This document shows, one piece after another, positions 27,727 through 36,433 of a stretch of DNA of 64,000 bases (position 1 is its first letter; each line of letters opens with the position of its first letter). The stretch comes from Streptomyces sp. 846.5 (GTDB lineage: Bacteria; Actinomycetota; Actinomycetes; Streptomycetales; Streptomycetaceae). The stretch covers positions 3,582,001 through 3,646,000 of the forward strand of contig NZ_SOBN01000001.1 of the NCBI RefSeq assembly GCF_004365705.1. Reading direction: 5' to 3'. The position numbers were made by a program, and so were the translations under genes. The notes under the pieces were generated by a model. The model was not told the origin of the DNA, searched no databases, and was given only the letters and a program-made list of their open reading frames with translations.

Positions 27727-29390
27727 CAGTGGAGCCCTTCCGCGAGCGGCCCGAGTGCCAGAGCCGGGAAGTAGGTGAGGCCGACGACGATCAGGATCAC
27801 GCCGGAGAGCATGCCGACGAACAGCGGATTGTTGGTCCGCAGCGTGCCGGTGGTTTCAGGGATCGGCGCCTGCCTGGCCAGCGAACCGGCCAGGGCCAGC
27901 ACGAAGGCCATCGGCAGGAAGCGGCCGAACAGCATCGCCAGGCCCAGCGCCGTCTGCCAGTGCGTCGAGGTGACGGTGATGCCCGCGAACGCCGACCCGT
28001 TGTTGTTGGCCGCCGAGGTGAACGCGTACAGCACCTCGGAGAAGCCGTGCGGCCCGGTGTTGTTCATGCCCCCGCCGTGGCCGGCCTTCAGCGACATCGC
28101 CAGGCCGGTCCCGCACAGCACGATCGCGGGGGTCGTCAGGATGTAGAGGGAGGCGAACTTCATCTCCCGCGCACCCAGCTTCTTGCCCAGGTACTCCGGG
28201 GTGCGGCCGACCATCAGGCCCGCCACGAACACGGTGACCACGGCCAGGATCAGAATCCCGTACAGACCCGATCCGGTGCCGCCCGGCGCGATCTCACCGA
28301 ACATCATGTTGAGGATCGCGGTGCCGCCGCCCAGCGGGGTGTACGAGTCGTGCATCGCGTTCACGGCGCCGGTGGACGTCAGCGTCGTCGAGGCGGTGAA
28401 GAGCGAGGAGGCAGGGATGCCGAAGCGGACCTCCTTGCCCTCCATCGCCGCACCGGCGATCTGCGCGGCCACCCCGGAGTGCTGGTTCTCGAAGAAGGTG
28501 ATCAGCGAGGCCGAGGCGATCCAGTACAGGCCCATCACCGAGAGGATGGTGTAGCCCTGCTTGTTGCTGCCCACCATCTTCCCGAAGGTGCGGCACAGCG
28601 CGAACGAGATCACCAGCAGCAGGTAGATCTCCAGCCAGTTGGTGAACGGGTTGGGGTTCTCGAACGGGTGCGCGGAGTTGGCGTTGTAGAAGCCGCCGCC
28701 GTTGGTGCCCAGTTCCTTGATGACCTCCTGCGAGGCCACCGGGCCGCCCGGGATCGACTGCGTGGCGCCGGAGAGGGTGTGCACGATCTGCGCGGTGTGC
28801 AGGTTCTGCACCATGCCGCCGGCCACGAAGACCAGCGCGAACACGATCGAGATCGGCAGCAGCACGCGCAGCACGATCCGGGTCAGGTCCACCCAGAAGT
28901 TGCCCAGGTGGTCCGTCCGGTTGCGGGTGAACCCGCGGATCAGCGCGGCGACGACCGCGATGCCCACCGCGGCGGACAGGAAGTTCTGGACCGCCAGACC
29001 GCCCATCTGCACCAGGTGGCCCATCGTCGACTCACCCGAGTACGACTGCCAGTTGGTGTTGGTCACGAACGACGCCGCGGTGTTCCACGCCATCGCCGGC
29101 GACACCGCCGGGAAGCCCAGCGACAGCCACAGGTGCTCCTGCAGGCGCTGGAACGCGTACAGGAACAGCACCGAGACAAAGGAGAAGGCCAGCACACTGC
29201 GCAGATAGGCGCCCCAGGTCTGCTCCGCGTCGCCGTCGACGCCGATCAGTCTGAAGATGCCCCGCTCGATCCGCAGGTGTTTGCGGGTGGTGAGGGTGTG
29301 GGCCATGTAGTCGCCCAGCGGCCGGTAGGACAGCGCCAGCGCGCCGACCAGCGCCAGGGCCTGCAGAAAGCCCGCGAGAGTAGCGTTCAT
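27726..29390 (-). CDS. kdpA: potassium-transporting ATPase K+-binding subunit KdpA
   Basis: Channel-like subunit of 554 residues related to Trk/Ktr proteins, with about ten helices and the selectivity-filter segments [54 protein letters not shown] and [11 protein letters not shown]. It binds K+ from the outside. It starts 2 bp after kdpF. Confidence 0.96.
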   Translation of the reverse strand: MNATLAGFLQALALVGALALSYRPLGDYMAHTLTTRKHLRIERGIFRLIGVDGDAEQTWGAYLRSVLAFSFVSVLFLYAFQRLQEHLWLSLGFPAVSPAMAWNTAASFVTNTNWQSYSGESTMGHLVQMGGLAVQNFLSAAVGIAVVAALIRGFTRNRTDHLGNFWVDLTRIVLRVLLPISIVFALVFVAGGMVQNLHTAQIVHTLSGATQSIPGGPVASQEVIKELGTNGGGFYNANSAHPFENPNPFTNWLEIYLLLVISFALCRTFGKMVGSNKQGYTILSVMGLYWIASASLITFFENQHSGVAAQIAGAAMEGKEVRFGIPASSLFTASTTLTSTGAVNAMHDSYTPLGGGTAILNMMFGEIAPGGTGSGLYGILILAVVTVFVAGLMVGRTPEYLGKKLGAREMKFASLYILTTPAIVLCGTGLAMSLKAGHGGGMNNTGPHGFSEVLYAFTSAANNNGSAFAGITVTSTHWQTALGLAMLFGRFLPMAFVLALAGSLARQAPIPETTGTLRTNNPLFVGMLSGVILIVVGLTYFPALALGPLAEGLH

Positions 29391-29392
29391 GA

Positions 29393-29482
29393 TCAGAACT
29401 TCTCCGGGAGGATCAGAGCCGCGATGAGATAGCCGACCAGGGCCACCGCGACGACCAGGCCCACGATGTTGTCGGCGCTCAC
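29393..29482 (-). CDS. kdpF: KdpF small stabilising subunit
   Basis: A 29-residue single-helix peptide, [20 protein letters not shown] followed by AALILPEKF, starting at GTG. The helix and the conserved C-terminal Pro-Glu-Lys-Phe are typical of KdpF, which stabilises the Kdp complex. Its start overlaps the stop of the preceding 27-aa peptide by 4 nt (GTGA), and kdpA starts 2 bp later. Confidence 0.9.
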   Translation of the reverse strand: MSADNIVGLVVAVALVGYLIAALILPEKF

Positions 29483-29562
29483 AGCTTCTCCACCGCCTTG
29501 GCGATCAGAGCGAGGACGGCGAACACAAGGATCGTCACCCCGACGAACAGCACGTCGAGCAT
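29479..29562 (-). CDS. 27-residue single-helix membrane peptide at the head of the kdp operon
   Basis: A short gene reading [20 protein letters not shown] then AKAVEKL: one transmembrane helix and a short basic tail. It is translationally coupled to kdpF by a 4-nt overlap and preceded by AGGGG. I recall similar peptides in front of kdpF in other streptomycetes. It may be an additional Kdp subunit or a leader peptide; neither role is shown by the sequence. Confidence 0.75.
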   Translation of the reverse strand: MLDVLFVGVTILVFAVLALIAKAVEKL

Positions 29563-29826
29563 GAGGGATGCACCCCTGGAATCAACTGGTTCCGAACCCG
29601 CCAGGAGGGCTCCCGACCGGTACCGGATCGCTCCGGCTTTGACAGGAAAGCGCATGTCAGACCGGTATCAGTGCGCCGTTGACGCGTTGCTGGCGGCCGC
29701 CGGGGGAACCTTGACACGCCCTTGACGCCGGGAGCCGCGGCACCCTGTCCGCCCCCATGACCGGTACAACTGGAAGGCCCGCCCCAGCCACCCCGCCACC
29801 CCGCCGTCCCCTGGAGGAGCAGCGCG
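29563..29826. promoter_or_regulatory. kdp promoter region with three GACCGGTA repeats
   Basis: A 264-bp spacer between the kdp operon and the divergent DUF1275 gene. GACCGGTA occurs at 29615, 29660 and 29759 in the same orientation. K+-responsive kdp control usually needs KdpE binding to repeated motifs, but kdpDE is not in the window. I see no riboswitch fold with confidence. Confidence 0.4.
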
Positions 29827-30561
29827 ATGCCCGGATTCCTGAGCGACGCCAGGGCCACCCTGGTCCCCGACCTCCAGGGGCGGCAGGGCCCGCTGCCGCC
29901 CCTGCTCATCGCGCTGACCGTGGTCACCGGGCTGGTCGACGCCTTCAGCTATCTGGTGCTCGGCCGGGTCTTCGTCGCCAATATGACCGGCAATGTCATC
30001 TTCATGGCCTTCTCGCTGGCCGGCTCGCGCGACTTCTCACTCAGCGCGTCGCTGGTGGCGCTCGTGGGCTTCGCGGCCGGCGCGCTGCTCGGCGGCCGGC
30101 TCGCCAACCGCTTCCCCCACCACCGGGGGCGGCTGCTGCTGGCCGCCGTGCTGGTGGAGACCGCGCTGGTGCTGTTCGCCTACGCGGGCACCGAGGTGTT
30201 CGCCGATCCGACCTCGGGGTGGGTCCGCTACCTATTGGTGGCCCTGCTCGGCGTGGCGATGGGGACGCAGAACGCGGCGGCCCGGCGGCTGGCCGTGCCC
30301 GACCTGACCACGACGGTGCTCACCCTCACCATCACCGGCATCGCCGCCGACGGCCGTCTGGCCGGGGGCGCGGACAGCAAGGCCGGCCGCCGCCTGCTCT
30401 CGACCGCGTCGATGTTCATCGGCGCCCTGGTCGGCGGGCTGCTGGCGCTTCACGGCTCCATCGGCCTCCCGCTGCTGCTGGCGGGCCTGCTGCTCGCGGG
30501 CTGCACCGCCGCGCTCGTCGCCTGCGGCAGGTCGACCCTGCCGTGGACGCAGGCGGGCTGA
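29827..30561 (+). CDS. DUF1275 (YoaK-family) membrane protein
   Basis: A 244-residue integral membrane protein with about six helices. The family segments LTVVTGLVDAFSYLVLGRVFVANMTGNVIFM, LVALLGVAMGTQNAAARRL and TTTVLTLTITGIAAD are all present. The function of the family is not established. A short hairpin overlapping the stop (30559-30583) ends the gene. Confidence 0.88.
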   Translation: MPGFLSDARATLVPDLQGRQGPLPPLLIALTVVTGLVDAFSYLVLGRVFVANMTGNVIFMAFSLAGSRDFSLSASLVALVGFAAGALLGGRLANRFPHHRGRLLLAAVLVETALVLFAYAGTEVFADPTSGWVRYLLVALLGVAMGTQNAAARRLAVPDLTTTVLTLTITGIAADGRLAGGADSKAGRRLLSTASMFIGALVGGLLALHGSIGLPLLLAGLLLAGCTAALVACGRSTLPWTQAG

Positions 30562-30583
30562 CCGTGCCCGGGGGACACGGTCA
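30559..30583. terminator. short hairpin at the end of the DUF1275 gene
   Basis: Arms TGACCGTG and CACGGTCA pair over 8 bp with a 9-nt loop; the first arm contains the stop codon. It lies between convergent genes. Confidence 0.5.
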
Positions 30584-30596
30584 GTCCGAAGTGCCG

Positions 30597-31208
30597 TCAG
30601 AGGCCGCCGATGGGCAGCGAGGGAAGCGGGACGGGCAGGGACGGAAGCGGGAGCGGGGGCACGCTGGGCAGTCCGGGCAGGCCGGGCAGGCTCGGCAGCG
30701 GCAGGCCGCCGCCCAGCAGCAGGCTGGCCACCAGGTTGACCACGGCCGGAACGGCGGCGGTCAGCGCGGCCACGATCTTCGCCGGGTCCTTGGAGGTCAC
30801 GGCCGCGACCACGTTGTCCAGGACCGTCTTGAGCTGGGCCACGGCCTGGGCGACCAGGGCGCCCGGGTCGGGCGTCGCCGCGCGGTGGTGCCCGGGCTTC
30901 GGGACCGGCAGGCCGCCGACCACGCCGTCCAGAGCGGTCTTGGCGGTGGCAACCAGGTTGGTCACCGCGGCCAGATCGGGGGGCGTCTGCGCCGCCGCAG
31001 TGAGCGCCTTGACGACGTCCCCGACCACGCTGAACTTCGACAGCACCCCAAGCGCCGCGGCCGGGTCGGGAGCCGCCACCGCGGGACGCACCGTGCCGCC
31101 ACTGGCGGGCTGGTCCGCGAGCGCGATGGTCGTCCCTACGGCACCGAACGCGAGGGCACCGCAGGTGAGAGAGGCGACCGCGAGGCCGGCCCTGCGAGAA
31201 ACGTGCAT
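30597..31208 (-). CDS. secreted Ala/Val-rich protein with Leu-Pro repeat tail
   Basis: A 203-residue protein with a Sec signal peptide (RRAGLAVASLTCGALAFGAVGTTIALA) and a helical Ala/Val-rich middle in which two segments have similar periodicity (VLSKFSVVGDVVKALTAAA; ALVAQAVAQLKTVLDNVVAAV). The last 35 residues repeat the Leu-Pro-Ser-Leu-Pro-Gly-Leu pattern. It has a single Cys, in the signal region. I do not recognise the family. The Leu/Pro tail could be wall-spanning or adhesive. Confidence 0.7.
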   Translation of the reverse strand: MHVSRRAGLAVASLTCGALAFGAVGTTIALADQPASGGTVRPAVAAPDPAAALGVLSKFSVVGDVVKALTAAAQTPPDLAAVTNLVATAKTALDGVVGGLPVPKPGHHRAATPDPGALVAQAVAQLKTVLDNVVAAVTSKDPAKIVAALTAAVPAVVNLVASLLLGGGLPLPSLPGLPGLPSVPPLPLPSLPVPLPSLPIGGL

Positions 31209-31409
31209 GGGTAATGCCTTCCTTCAAGATGAACAGCTGACTTTCTTCACCCTGCAAAGCGCGATCACATGTCGCAACCGGAAGGACACCCTGTGCAACC
31301 ATCTGGTCGAGGCCACAAACGCCGCCCTGACCAGCACTTTTGATCATCCGGGAGATTTTCGGAACGAATCCCCCAGGTGCCGCCGTCCGTGCCGGAGCAG
31401 ACTGGAGCG

Positions 31410-32462
31410 ATGGACTCCTCCGGCATCAGCAGACGCGTACTGGTCGCAGGCACCGCGGCAGGTCTGACAGCGGGCGCGGCAGGCTGCAGCAGCAGCCGGA
31501 AGCCCAGCGCGGCCGGCTCGACCTCGACCCCGCCGACCGCTTCCGCCCCGTCATCCTCGGCGCCGTCATCCTCAGCCCCGGCCTCTTCGTCGGCGGCCGC
31601 TTCGCCGAGCGCGAGCCCGACGGCCGCGCCCCTCCCCGCGACCACCGTCTGGCAGCCCAGCAGCAATGACATCGACCCGCAGGTCAAGCTGCGGGCGGTG
31701 CAGCTGATCGAGGCGCTGGGCGCCTGGTCCGAAGGGCAGCAGGGCACCGCCGCGGCCCGGGCCAAGGTCTCCGCGCTGGGTCTGGATCCGGCCCTCGCCG
31801 CGCAGGCCGGCGGGCTGACCGGGAGCTCGCCGCAGGCCGCGCTCCAGGTCCTGGAGGCCCAGTACGGCGGCATTCTGACGGACACGGCGAGCGTCATGGT
31901 GGTGTGCCGCCAGTGGACCCGCGGCGCCTCCGGCGCGGTGGTCCCCGGCGGCACCACCGTGGACGTACGGCTCTCCCGGTCGAGCCCCCGATGGACCGTC
32001 ACCGCGCTGCACCCGGCCCAGCCCGGGGCAGCCGCCGCCTCCCTGCCGAGCGCCGCCGAGCAGGTGCTCTCCTCGTCCTCGGTGACCCTGCCGCCCGCCG
32101 CCGCGGCCGACATCCGCAGCGGGCAGATCCACAGCAGCGTGCTGGACGCGCTGCTCACCCTGGCCCGCAGCTACCGCATCGAGCTGAGCGTCGTGCGGTC
32201 CGGACACCCGCTGGACGTGTTCGGCACCACCCGGCCCAGCGACCACCCGCAGGGCAGGGCCTTCGACGTCTGGCGCATCAACGGCCATGCCGTCGTCGAC
32301 CCGGCGACCTCCCGCTCGCTGATCGAGGGCTTCATGCGCGCGGCGGCGGCCGTCGGCTCGTACAACGTCGGCGGTCCGTGGCAACTGAGCGGCGGAACCG
32401 GGAATCAGTTCTTCTCGGACAACACCCATCACGACCATGTGCACGTCGGTTTTTCCAGCTGA
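31410..32462 (+). CDS. Tat-exported lipoprotein with a peptidase M15-like C-terminal domain
   Basis: A 350-residue protein. The N-terminus SRRVLVAGTAAGLTAGAAGC combines a twin-arginine motif with a lipobox. A Ser/Ala/Pro linker and an NTF2-like region (about 80-215) follow. The last 110 residues contain SDHPQGRAFDVW and HHDHVHVGF, which reproduce the His...Asp and His-x-His zinc ligands of D,D-carboxypeptidases of the M15/VanY fold. It may trim peptidoglycan or act as a zinc-binding wall protein. The start is chosen at the Met giving a complete signal peptide, with GGAG upstream. Confidence 0.75.
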   Translation: MDSSGISRRVLVAGTAAGLTAGAAGCSSSRKPSAAGSTSTPPTASAPSSSAPSSSAPASSSAAASPSASPTAAPLPATTVWQPSSNDIDPQVKLRAVQLIEALGAWSEGQQGTAAARAKVSALGLDPALAAQAGGLTGSSPQAALQVLEAQYGGILTDTASVMVVCRQWTRGASGAVVPGGTTVDVRLSRSSPRWTVTALHPAQPGAAAASLPSAAEQVLSSSSVTLPPAAAADIRSGQIHSSVLDALLTLARSYRIELSVVRSGHPLDVFGTTRPSDHPQGRAFDVWRINGHAVVDPATSRSLIEGFMRAAAAVGSYNVGGPWQLSGGTGNQFFSDNTHHDHVHVGFSS

Positions 32463-32469
32463 GCGGGCC

Positions 32470-32498
32470 GGGGCTCCGGACCGATGGTCCGGAGCCCC
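32470..32498. terminator. bidirectional terminator
   Basis: A perfect 13-bp stem (GGGGCTCCGGACC and complement) with a 3-nt loop, between the M15-like lipoprotein gene and the convergent GlsB-family gene. Confidence 0.85.
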
Positions 32499-32513
32499 GC
32501 CCGCAGCCCCCGC

Positions 32514-32786
32514 TCAGCGGCGGGCCCTGCCCCGGCCCTTGTAGGTCGGGGTGGCCAGGGCCACCAGCACCGCGGCGACGCCGATCTGCAGCAGGTGCCG
32601 GATCCAGTCGATGCCACTGGTGTGCCGCACCCCTGCGTAGTTGGAGATCCAGTTGCCGATGAGCGCACCGGCGATGCCGATGATGACGGTCAGCCAGATC
32701 GGGACCGGGTTGCGGCCCGGGACCACGATCTTGGCGAGCACGCCGATGATCAGGCCTTCGATGATGAGCAGGACGAGCCAGAGCAC
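32514..32786 (-). CDS. GlsB/YeaQ/YmgE-family stress-response membrane protein
   Basis: A 90-residue protein with three predicted helices and the Gly-rich family pattern ([44 protein letters not shown]). The GTG at 32786 is chosen because GGGAGG lies 5 nt upstream. Family members are small stress-induced membrane proteins of unknown biochemistry. The C-terminus ends in a basic RGRARR. Confidence 0.85.
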   Translation of the reverse strand: MLWLVLLIIEGLIIGVLAKIVVPGRNPVPIWLTVIIGIAGALIGNWISNYAGVRHTSGIDWIRHLLQIGVAAVLVALATPTYKGRGRARR

Positions 32787-32916
32787 AGTGCCTCCCGTAT
32801 GTGAGCCCTGATGACCCGGAACCGGGGTCACTCGGGCGTGTGCCCGGCCTGCCGGAGGCCATGCCCGGCCGGGAATGCCGGGATCCGTCCCCTGGTTGTG
32901 TCAACCATAGGCGTCA

Positions 32917-32931
32917 TGGAAACGACATCCA
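32917..32931. promoter_or_regulatory. candidate Zur-type site upstream of the L33 gene
   Basis: TGGAAACGACATCCA has 4-bp inverted ends and agrees with the streptomycete Zur consensus at about 10 of 15 positions. It lies 45 nt before the start of a cysteine-free L33 gene, the kind of paralogue that Zur induces on zinc starvation. Moderate to weak evidence. Confidence 0.35.
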
Positions 32932-32975
32932 TTTCGATCCATTTCGCCAAGGACGAGAAGCACGAAGGGATGGCC

Positions 32976-33140
32976 ATGGCCCGCAACGAACTGCGCCCGA
33001 TCATCAAGCTCCGCTCCACCGCCGGAACCGGCTACACATACGTCACCCGCAAGAGCCGCCGCAACGACCCCGACCGGACGGTCCTGCGCAAGTACGACCC
33101 GCGCGTCGGCCGCCACGTCGACTTCCGCGAAGAGCGCTGA
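32976..33140 (+). CDS. rpmG: 50S ribosomal protein L33, zinc-independent (C-minus) type
   Basis: A 54-residue L33 ([20 protein letters not shown] then [14 protein letters not shown]...). It lacks all four zinc-binding cysteines of the C-plus form, so it is the zinc-free paralogue. In streptomycetes such paralogues replace the zinc form under zinc limitation and are usually Zur-regulated. The open frame extends upstream, but the extra residues contain unrelated Cys and no ribosomal similarity. An ATG 6 nt earlier (32970) is also possible. Confidence 0.92.
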   Translation: MARNELRPIIKLRSTAGTGYTYVTRKSRRNDPDRTVLRKYDPRVGRHVDFREER

Positions 33141-33193
33141 CCCGGCCCGGGGGGCCGATCGGCCGTCCCCCGCCGGCCAGTAAAGTGAGGCAG

Positions 33194-34036
33194 ATGGCGA
33201 ACCTACGGGAACAGATTCTGGCCGAACTCGGCGTCAAGACGACCATCGAACCCAAGGTCGAAATCCGGCAACGGGTCGACTTCCTCAAGGACTACCTGCG
33301 GTCGACCCCGGCCAAGGGCTATGTGCTGGGGATCAGTGGCGGCCAGGACTCCACGCTGACCGGCAGGTTGTGCCAGCTCGCCAGTGAGGAGCTGCGCGAG
33401 GAGGGCCATGAGGCCACCTTCGTCGCGGTGCGACTGCCCTACGGTGTGCAGGCCGACGAGCACGACGCGCAGATCGCGTTGGAGTTCATCCGCCCCGACC
33501 GGTCCATCACGGTGAACGTCAAGCCCAGCGCCGACGCGGTCTCCGCCGAGTCGGCGCTCGGCCTGCAGGAGCTGCTGGGCGACGCGCCCAAGCTGCGGGA
33601 CTTCGTCCGCGGCAACATCAAGGCCCGCGAGCGCATGGTGATCCAGTACTCGATCGCCGGGCAGCTGAACCTGCTCGTCGTCGGCACCGACCACGCGGCC
33701 GAGGCGGTGACCGGCTTCTTCACCAAGTACGGCGACGGCGGCGTCGACCTCACCCCGCTGACCGGCCTGACCAAGCGACAGGGCGCAGCCCTGCTCCAGG
33801 AGTTGGGCTCACCGGCGAGCGTCTGGGAGAAGATCCCGACCGCCGACCTGGAGGACGACCGCCCCGCCCTGCCCGACGAGGTCGCCCTGGGCCTGACCTA
33901 CGCCCAGCTCGACGACTACCTCGAAGGCGTCGACGTCACCCCCGAACTATCCTCAAAGGTCGAGTCGGTCTACCTCGCCACCCGCCACAAGCGAACCGTC
34001 CCGGCCACCCCCCTCGACACCTGGTGGCGCGACTGA
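33194..34036 (+). CDS. nadE: ammonia-dependent NAD+ synthetase
   Basis: A 280-residue adenylating synthetase: deamido-NAD + NH3 + ATP to NAD+. The ATP pyrophosphatase loop [15 protein letters not shown] is near residue 45, with [27 protein letters not shown] in the middle and FKxKHRR-like [17 protein letters not shown] at the end. It lacks the glutaminase domain of the larger actinobacterial NadE, so it resembles the E. coli type (about 275). ATG 33194 has GTGAGG upstream. Confidence 0.93.
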   Translation: MANLREQILAELGVKTTIEPKVEIRQRVDFLKDYLRSTPAKGYVLGISGGQDSTLTGRLCQLASEELREEGHEATFVAVRLPYGVQADEHDAQIALEFIRPDRSITVNVKPSADAVSAESALGLQELLGDAPKLRDFVRGNIKARERMVIQYSIAGQLNLLVVGTDHAAEAVTGFFTKYGDGGVDLTPLTGLTKRQGAALLQELGSPASVWEKIPTADLEDDRPALPDEVALGLTYAQLDDYLEGVDVTPELSSKVESVYLATRHKRTVPATPLDTWWRD

Positions 34037-34051
34037 GCCCGTAGGCGCCGA

Positions 34052-34089
34052 CGGACACCTCTGCCCGGACCTTCGGGACGAGGTGTCCG
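34052..34089. terminator. hairpin terminator between nadE and the Uma2 gene
   Basis: Arms CGGACACCTC and GAGGTGTCCG pair over 10 bp around an 18-nt loop, between the convergent stops. Confidence 0.65.
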
Positions 34090-34096
34090 ACTCCGT

Positions 34097-34636
34097 TCAG
34101 GCCTTGGTCTTGAACTTGTCCGTGGGAAGGTGCACGACGGATCCGTCCTCCAGGCGAAGGTCGATCGTCTGACCGTAGGTGTACTTCTCGCGGCTCGCGT
34201 AGTCCTCACCAACGGGCCGGGTCAGCAGGAGGCACTCCGCCCGGAAGGGATCGATGACGAGGTAGGCAGGGATTCCGAAACGGGCGTACTGCCTCAGTTT
34301 GACGGAGTAATCGTTGTCGTCGTCCTTCGCGGTGACGACCTCGACAGCGGCGAGCACGTCCTCGTGGTCGAAGGGAGCCTGTGCCCCGCTCTCAAGGATG
34401 GTCACATCGGGCGCCCTCGAAGGCTCTCCCGAAAACTGGATCAGCACATCGGAGAGCAGTCGCTCCTCCGCCACACCGGATGCCTCCGCAGCGTTCTGCA
34501 CCCGCCGCACAGTCCAGCTCTGGATCTCGCTCTGCGGCGTCATGACGACCTGGTCCCCCACAACCTCGATCTTGAAGCCTTCAAACTCCTCCGCCGCACG
34601 TTCCGCCACGCGCTGCAGATCATCCAGAACGCTCAC
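34097..34636 (-). CDS. Uma2-family (DUF820) restriction-endonuclease-fold protein
   Basis: A 179-residue protein with the PD-(D/E)XK nuclease core: APDVTILESGAQ, LAAVEVVTAKDDDNDYSVKLRQYARFGIPAYLVIDP. GTG 34636 is chosen with GGAG 8 nt upstream. Uma2 proteins are abundant in streptomycetes and cyanobacteria; their role is unproven. A second copy is at 51479-52054. Confidence 0.85.
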   Translation of the reverse strand: MSVLDDLQRVAERAAEEFEGFKIEVVGDQVVMTPQSEIQSWTVRRVQNAAEASGVAEERLLSDVLIQFSGEPSRAPDVTILESGAQAPFDHEDVLAAVEVVTAKDDDNDYSVKLRQYARFGIPAYLVIDPFRAECLLLTRPVGEDYASREKYTYGQTIDLRLEDGSVVHLPTDKFKTKA

Positions 34637-34749
34637 TGGTGGACTCCTCACTGCCCCGAGCGGCTGCTGCCTCGACTTCGCAGGCACTACGAGAATCGTA
34701 GCCCCGGCGAGCAGCGCTACATGTGCCGACTTTGCCGCAGGCCGGGAGG

Positions 34750-35049
34750 CTACTCGGTTCGGAGGACCACGGTCGCGGCCATACGCGCCTCGCGCTGGGC
34801 TGCGTGGCGCTCCTTGCGGTTCTGGCCCCTGTTCATCTCGCCCGACTCCTTCTTGGCGGCCCGCCCGTTCGGTCCCGAGCAGCAGGTTTCGCCGATCCAG
34901 GAGTACTCCCACCGGCAGCGCGTGTCCGTCTCCCCCCGCGTCGGGGTCGGCGGCAGGTCGCAGCTGCCGTGGCGGTGATCGTGAGCCGGCCGAGGGCCGT
35001 GCTCCGCACAGCGCACCCACAGCGGCTTCGTCCTGTCCGTACGTGACAT
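34750..35049 (-). CDS. small conserved Cys/Arg-rich hypothetical protein
   Basis: A 99-residue basic protein starting MSRTDRTKPLWVRCAEHGPR, with His/Cys-containing segments (AEHGPRPAHDHRHGSCDLP; CRWEYSWIGETCCSGPNGR) and an Arg-rich C-terminal helix. GGGAGG lies 9 nt upstream. I recall similar proteins in other streptomycetes, without function. Zinc binding through the four Cys and the His cluster is possible. Confidence 0.65.
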   Translation of the reverse strand: MSRTDRTKPLWVRCAEHGPRPAHDHRHGSCDLPPTPTRGETDTRCRWEYSWIGETCCSGPNGRAAKKESGEMNRGQNRKERHAAQREARMAATVVLRTE

Positions 35050-35209
35050 CCTCTCGTTCCTCCCGGAACCCGCCGCCCGGCCCCGGACCTTCCGGGCGGG
35101 CGGCTAGGTATGCCACGTCATGGCGACACGCTCCTTCCTCTGTCTGCGGGGGCCGAAAGCCTAGTCTGCTCCCGGCAAGCGAAACGAGAATGCTCGGAGG
35201 CCGTCACCC

Positions 35210-35494
35210 ATGAAAGCGACATCGACCGTTCAGGTCGAGACCGATCGCGTCGTCGTCACGCAGTGGAGCTTCGCTCCCGGCGACGAGACCGGCCACCACC
35301 TCCATGAGCGCGACTACGTCGTGGTGCCCCTGATCACCGGCACGGTGCGCGTCCAGGACGCGTCGGACGAGCGGGAGATGGAGATGCAGGCGGGTGTCTC
35401 CTACGCGCGGCCGGCCGGTGTGGAGCACAACCTGGTCAACGCGAACGCCTACGAGTTCCGATTCGTCGAAATCGAACTCAAGCAAGGCCGGTAG
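35210..35494 (+). CDS. small cupin protein
   Basis: A 94-residue single cupin domain. Metal ligands are visible in PGDETGHHLHERDYVVVPLITG (His-x-His and Glu-type motif 1) and GVEHNLVNAN (motif 2 His). Substrate unknown. Its last 17 bases overlap the end of the convergent siderophore-reductase gene. It is not obviously related to iron acquisition. Confidence 0.8.
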   Translation: MKATSTVQVETDRVVVTQWSFAPGDETGHHLHERDYVVVPLITGTVRVQDASDEREMEMQAGVSYARPAGVEHNLVNANAYEFRFVEIELKQGR

Positions 35495-36317
35495 GGCGGG
35501 TCGGCACCCGGCGCCCTGACGCCGCGGCGGGCCTGGCCACGGCCGGGCGCGGGGACTCGGCCTCCAGTCGGCGCAGCCGCTCGCTGTCGCAGAGTCGGGG
35601 GCAGGTGCGGCAGGTCTTCGTCGGCTGGATCGTGTAGTGCAGGCAGCAGCCGGTACGGGTCCGGGTCACATAGGTACGGCCGGTGGCGCTGCGGAGGGTG
35701 CGGAAGTCCGCGCCGCTGGGGAACGGCCGGGCGCCGTCGGGGCCGGGCAGCAGGGACTCGGCCTTCCGGACGGCGCGCTGCTCCTCGTCCAGCTTCCGGC
35801 CGAGGTACCAGACGCCGGCGACCAGATCGTCGCCGACCATCCCCCACAGGGCGTGCGGTCCGCGTTTCAGTCGGGGCCGGAAGGCGTCGAGCAGCGGTCG
35901 GGCGAACCGCTCGACCGAGGCCCGGACGGCCTGCGGTTCGTTTGTCGCGGTGAACTCCCCCGGGGCGAGCGCGAAGACGCCGGTGACCGGGTTGGTCCAT
36001 AGTCGGTCCGCGGCGAGCTCGGGTACCTGGCCGGACAGGTACCAGGGCCCGCTGATCAGCAGGCCGGCCGCCCAGAGGTAGCGGTGCAGCAGCCGTGAGG
36101 CGACGACGTCCGGGCGGGCGGTGCGGCCGTGGGCGGCCAGGATCCGCGCCGACTCCCCGTCGAGGGCCGTCGACAGCGCCTCCGGACCGGTGGCGACGTC
36201 GGCGAAGCTCAGCCATGGTCCGCCGAGGATGTCCGCCGGGTGTCCCTCCTGCACTACCTCGACGTGCAGGTCCTCGCAGATATGTGCGAGGCGACGGAAA
36301 GTGTCGGTAAGCAGCAC
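35478..36317 (-). CDS. FhuF-type (2Fe-2S) ferric-siderophore reductase
   Basis: A 279-residue protein. Its C-terminal cluster motif GCCLHYTIQPTKTCRTCPRLC gives the C-C-x10-C-x2-C spacing diagnostic of FhuF-like reductases, which release iron from ferric siderophores in the cytoplasm. The N-terminal 200 residues follow the family pattern (LLHRYLWAAGLLISGPWYLSG). The gene is divergent from the siderophore biosynthetic operon across 277 bp holding an iron box, so both sides are probably iron-repressed. A Pro/Ala/Arg-rich tail of about 35 residues is unusual. Confidence 0.87.
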   Translation of the reverse strand: MLLTDTFRRLAHICEDLHVEVVQEGHPADILGGPWLSFADVATGPEALSTALDGESARILAAHGRTARPDVVASRLLHRYLWAAGLLISGPWYLSGQVPELAADRLWTNPVTGVFALAPGEFTATNEPQAVRASVERFARPLLDAFRPRLKRGPHALWGMVGDDLVAGVWYLGRKLDEEQRAVRKAESLLPGPDGARPFPSGADFRTLRSATGRTYVTRTRTGCCLHYTIQPTKTCRTCPRLCDSERLRRLEAESPRPAVARPAAASGRRVPTRPTGLA

Positions 36318-36433
36318 AGGAAGGCTCCGATCAGTGGTGAAGCGGAGAAGGCGAGGCTGAATCTAGTCCGGGATCGGGCGTGCGGTCGGGGCGACTTCGT
36401 CCGGCACAGGAATCTGGCAGCAGCGTGACATAG

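Noticed and set aside
25591-27774. A 727-codon plus-strand frame opposite kdpB
   Set aside because: Pure antisense frame of a clear P-type ATPase; His/Asp/Gly/Gln-rich and without any motif.
29563-29826. Possible c-di-AMP (ydaO-type) riboswitch before kdp
   Set aside because: The spacer is short and I could not find the conserved core. A covariance-model search would be needed.
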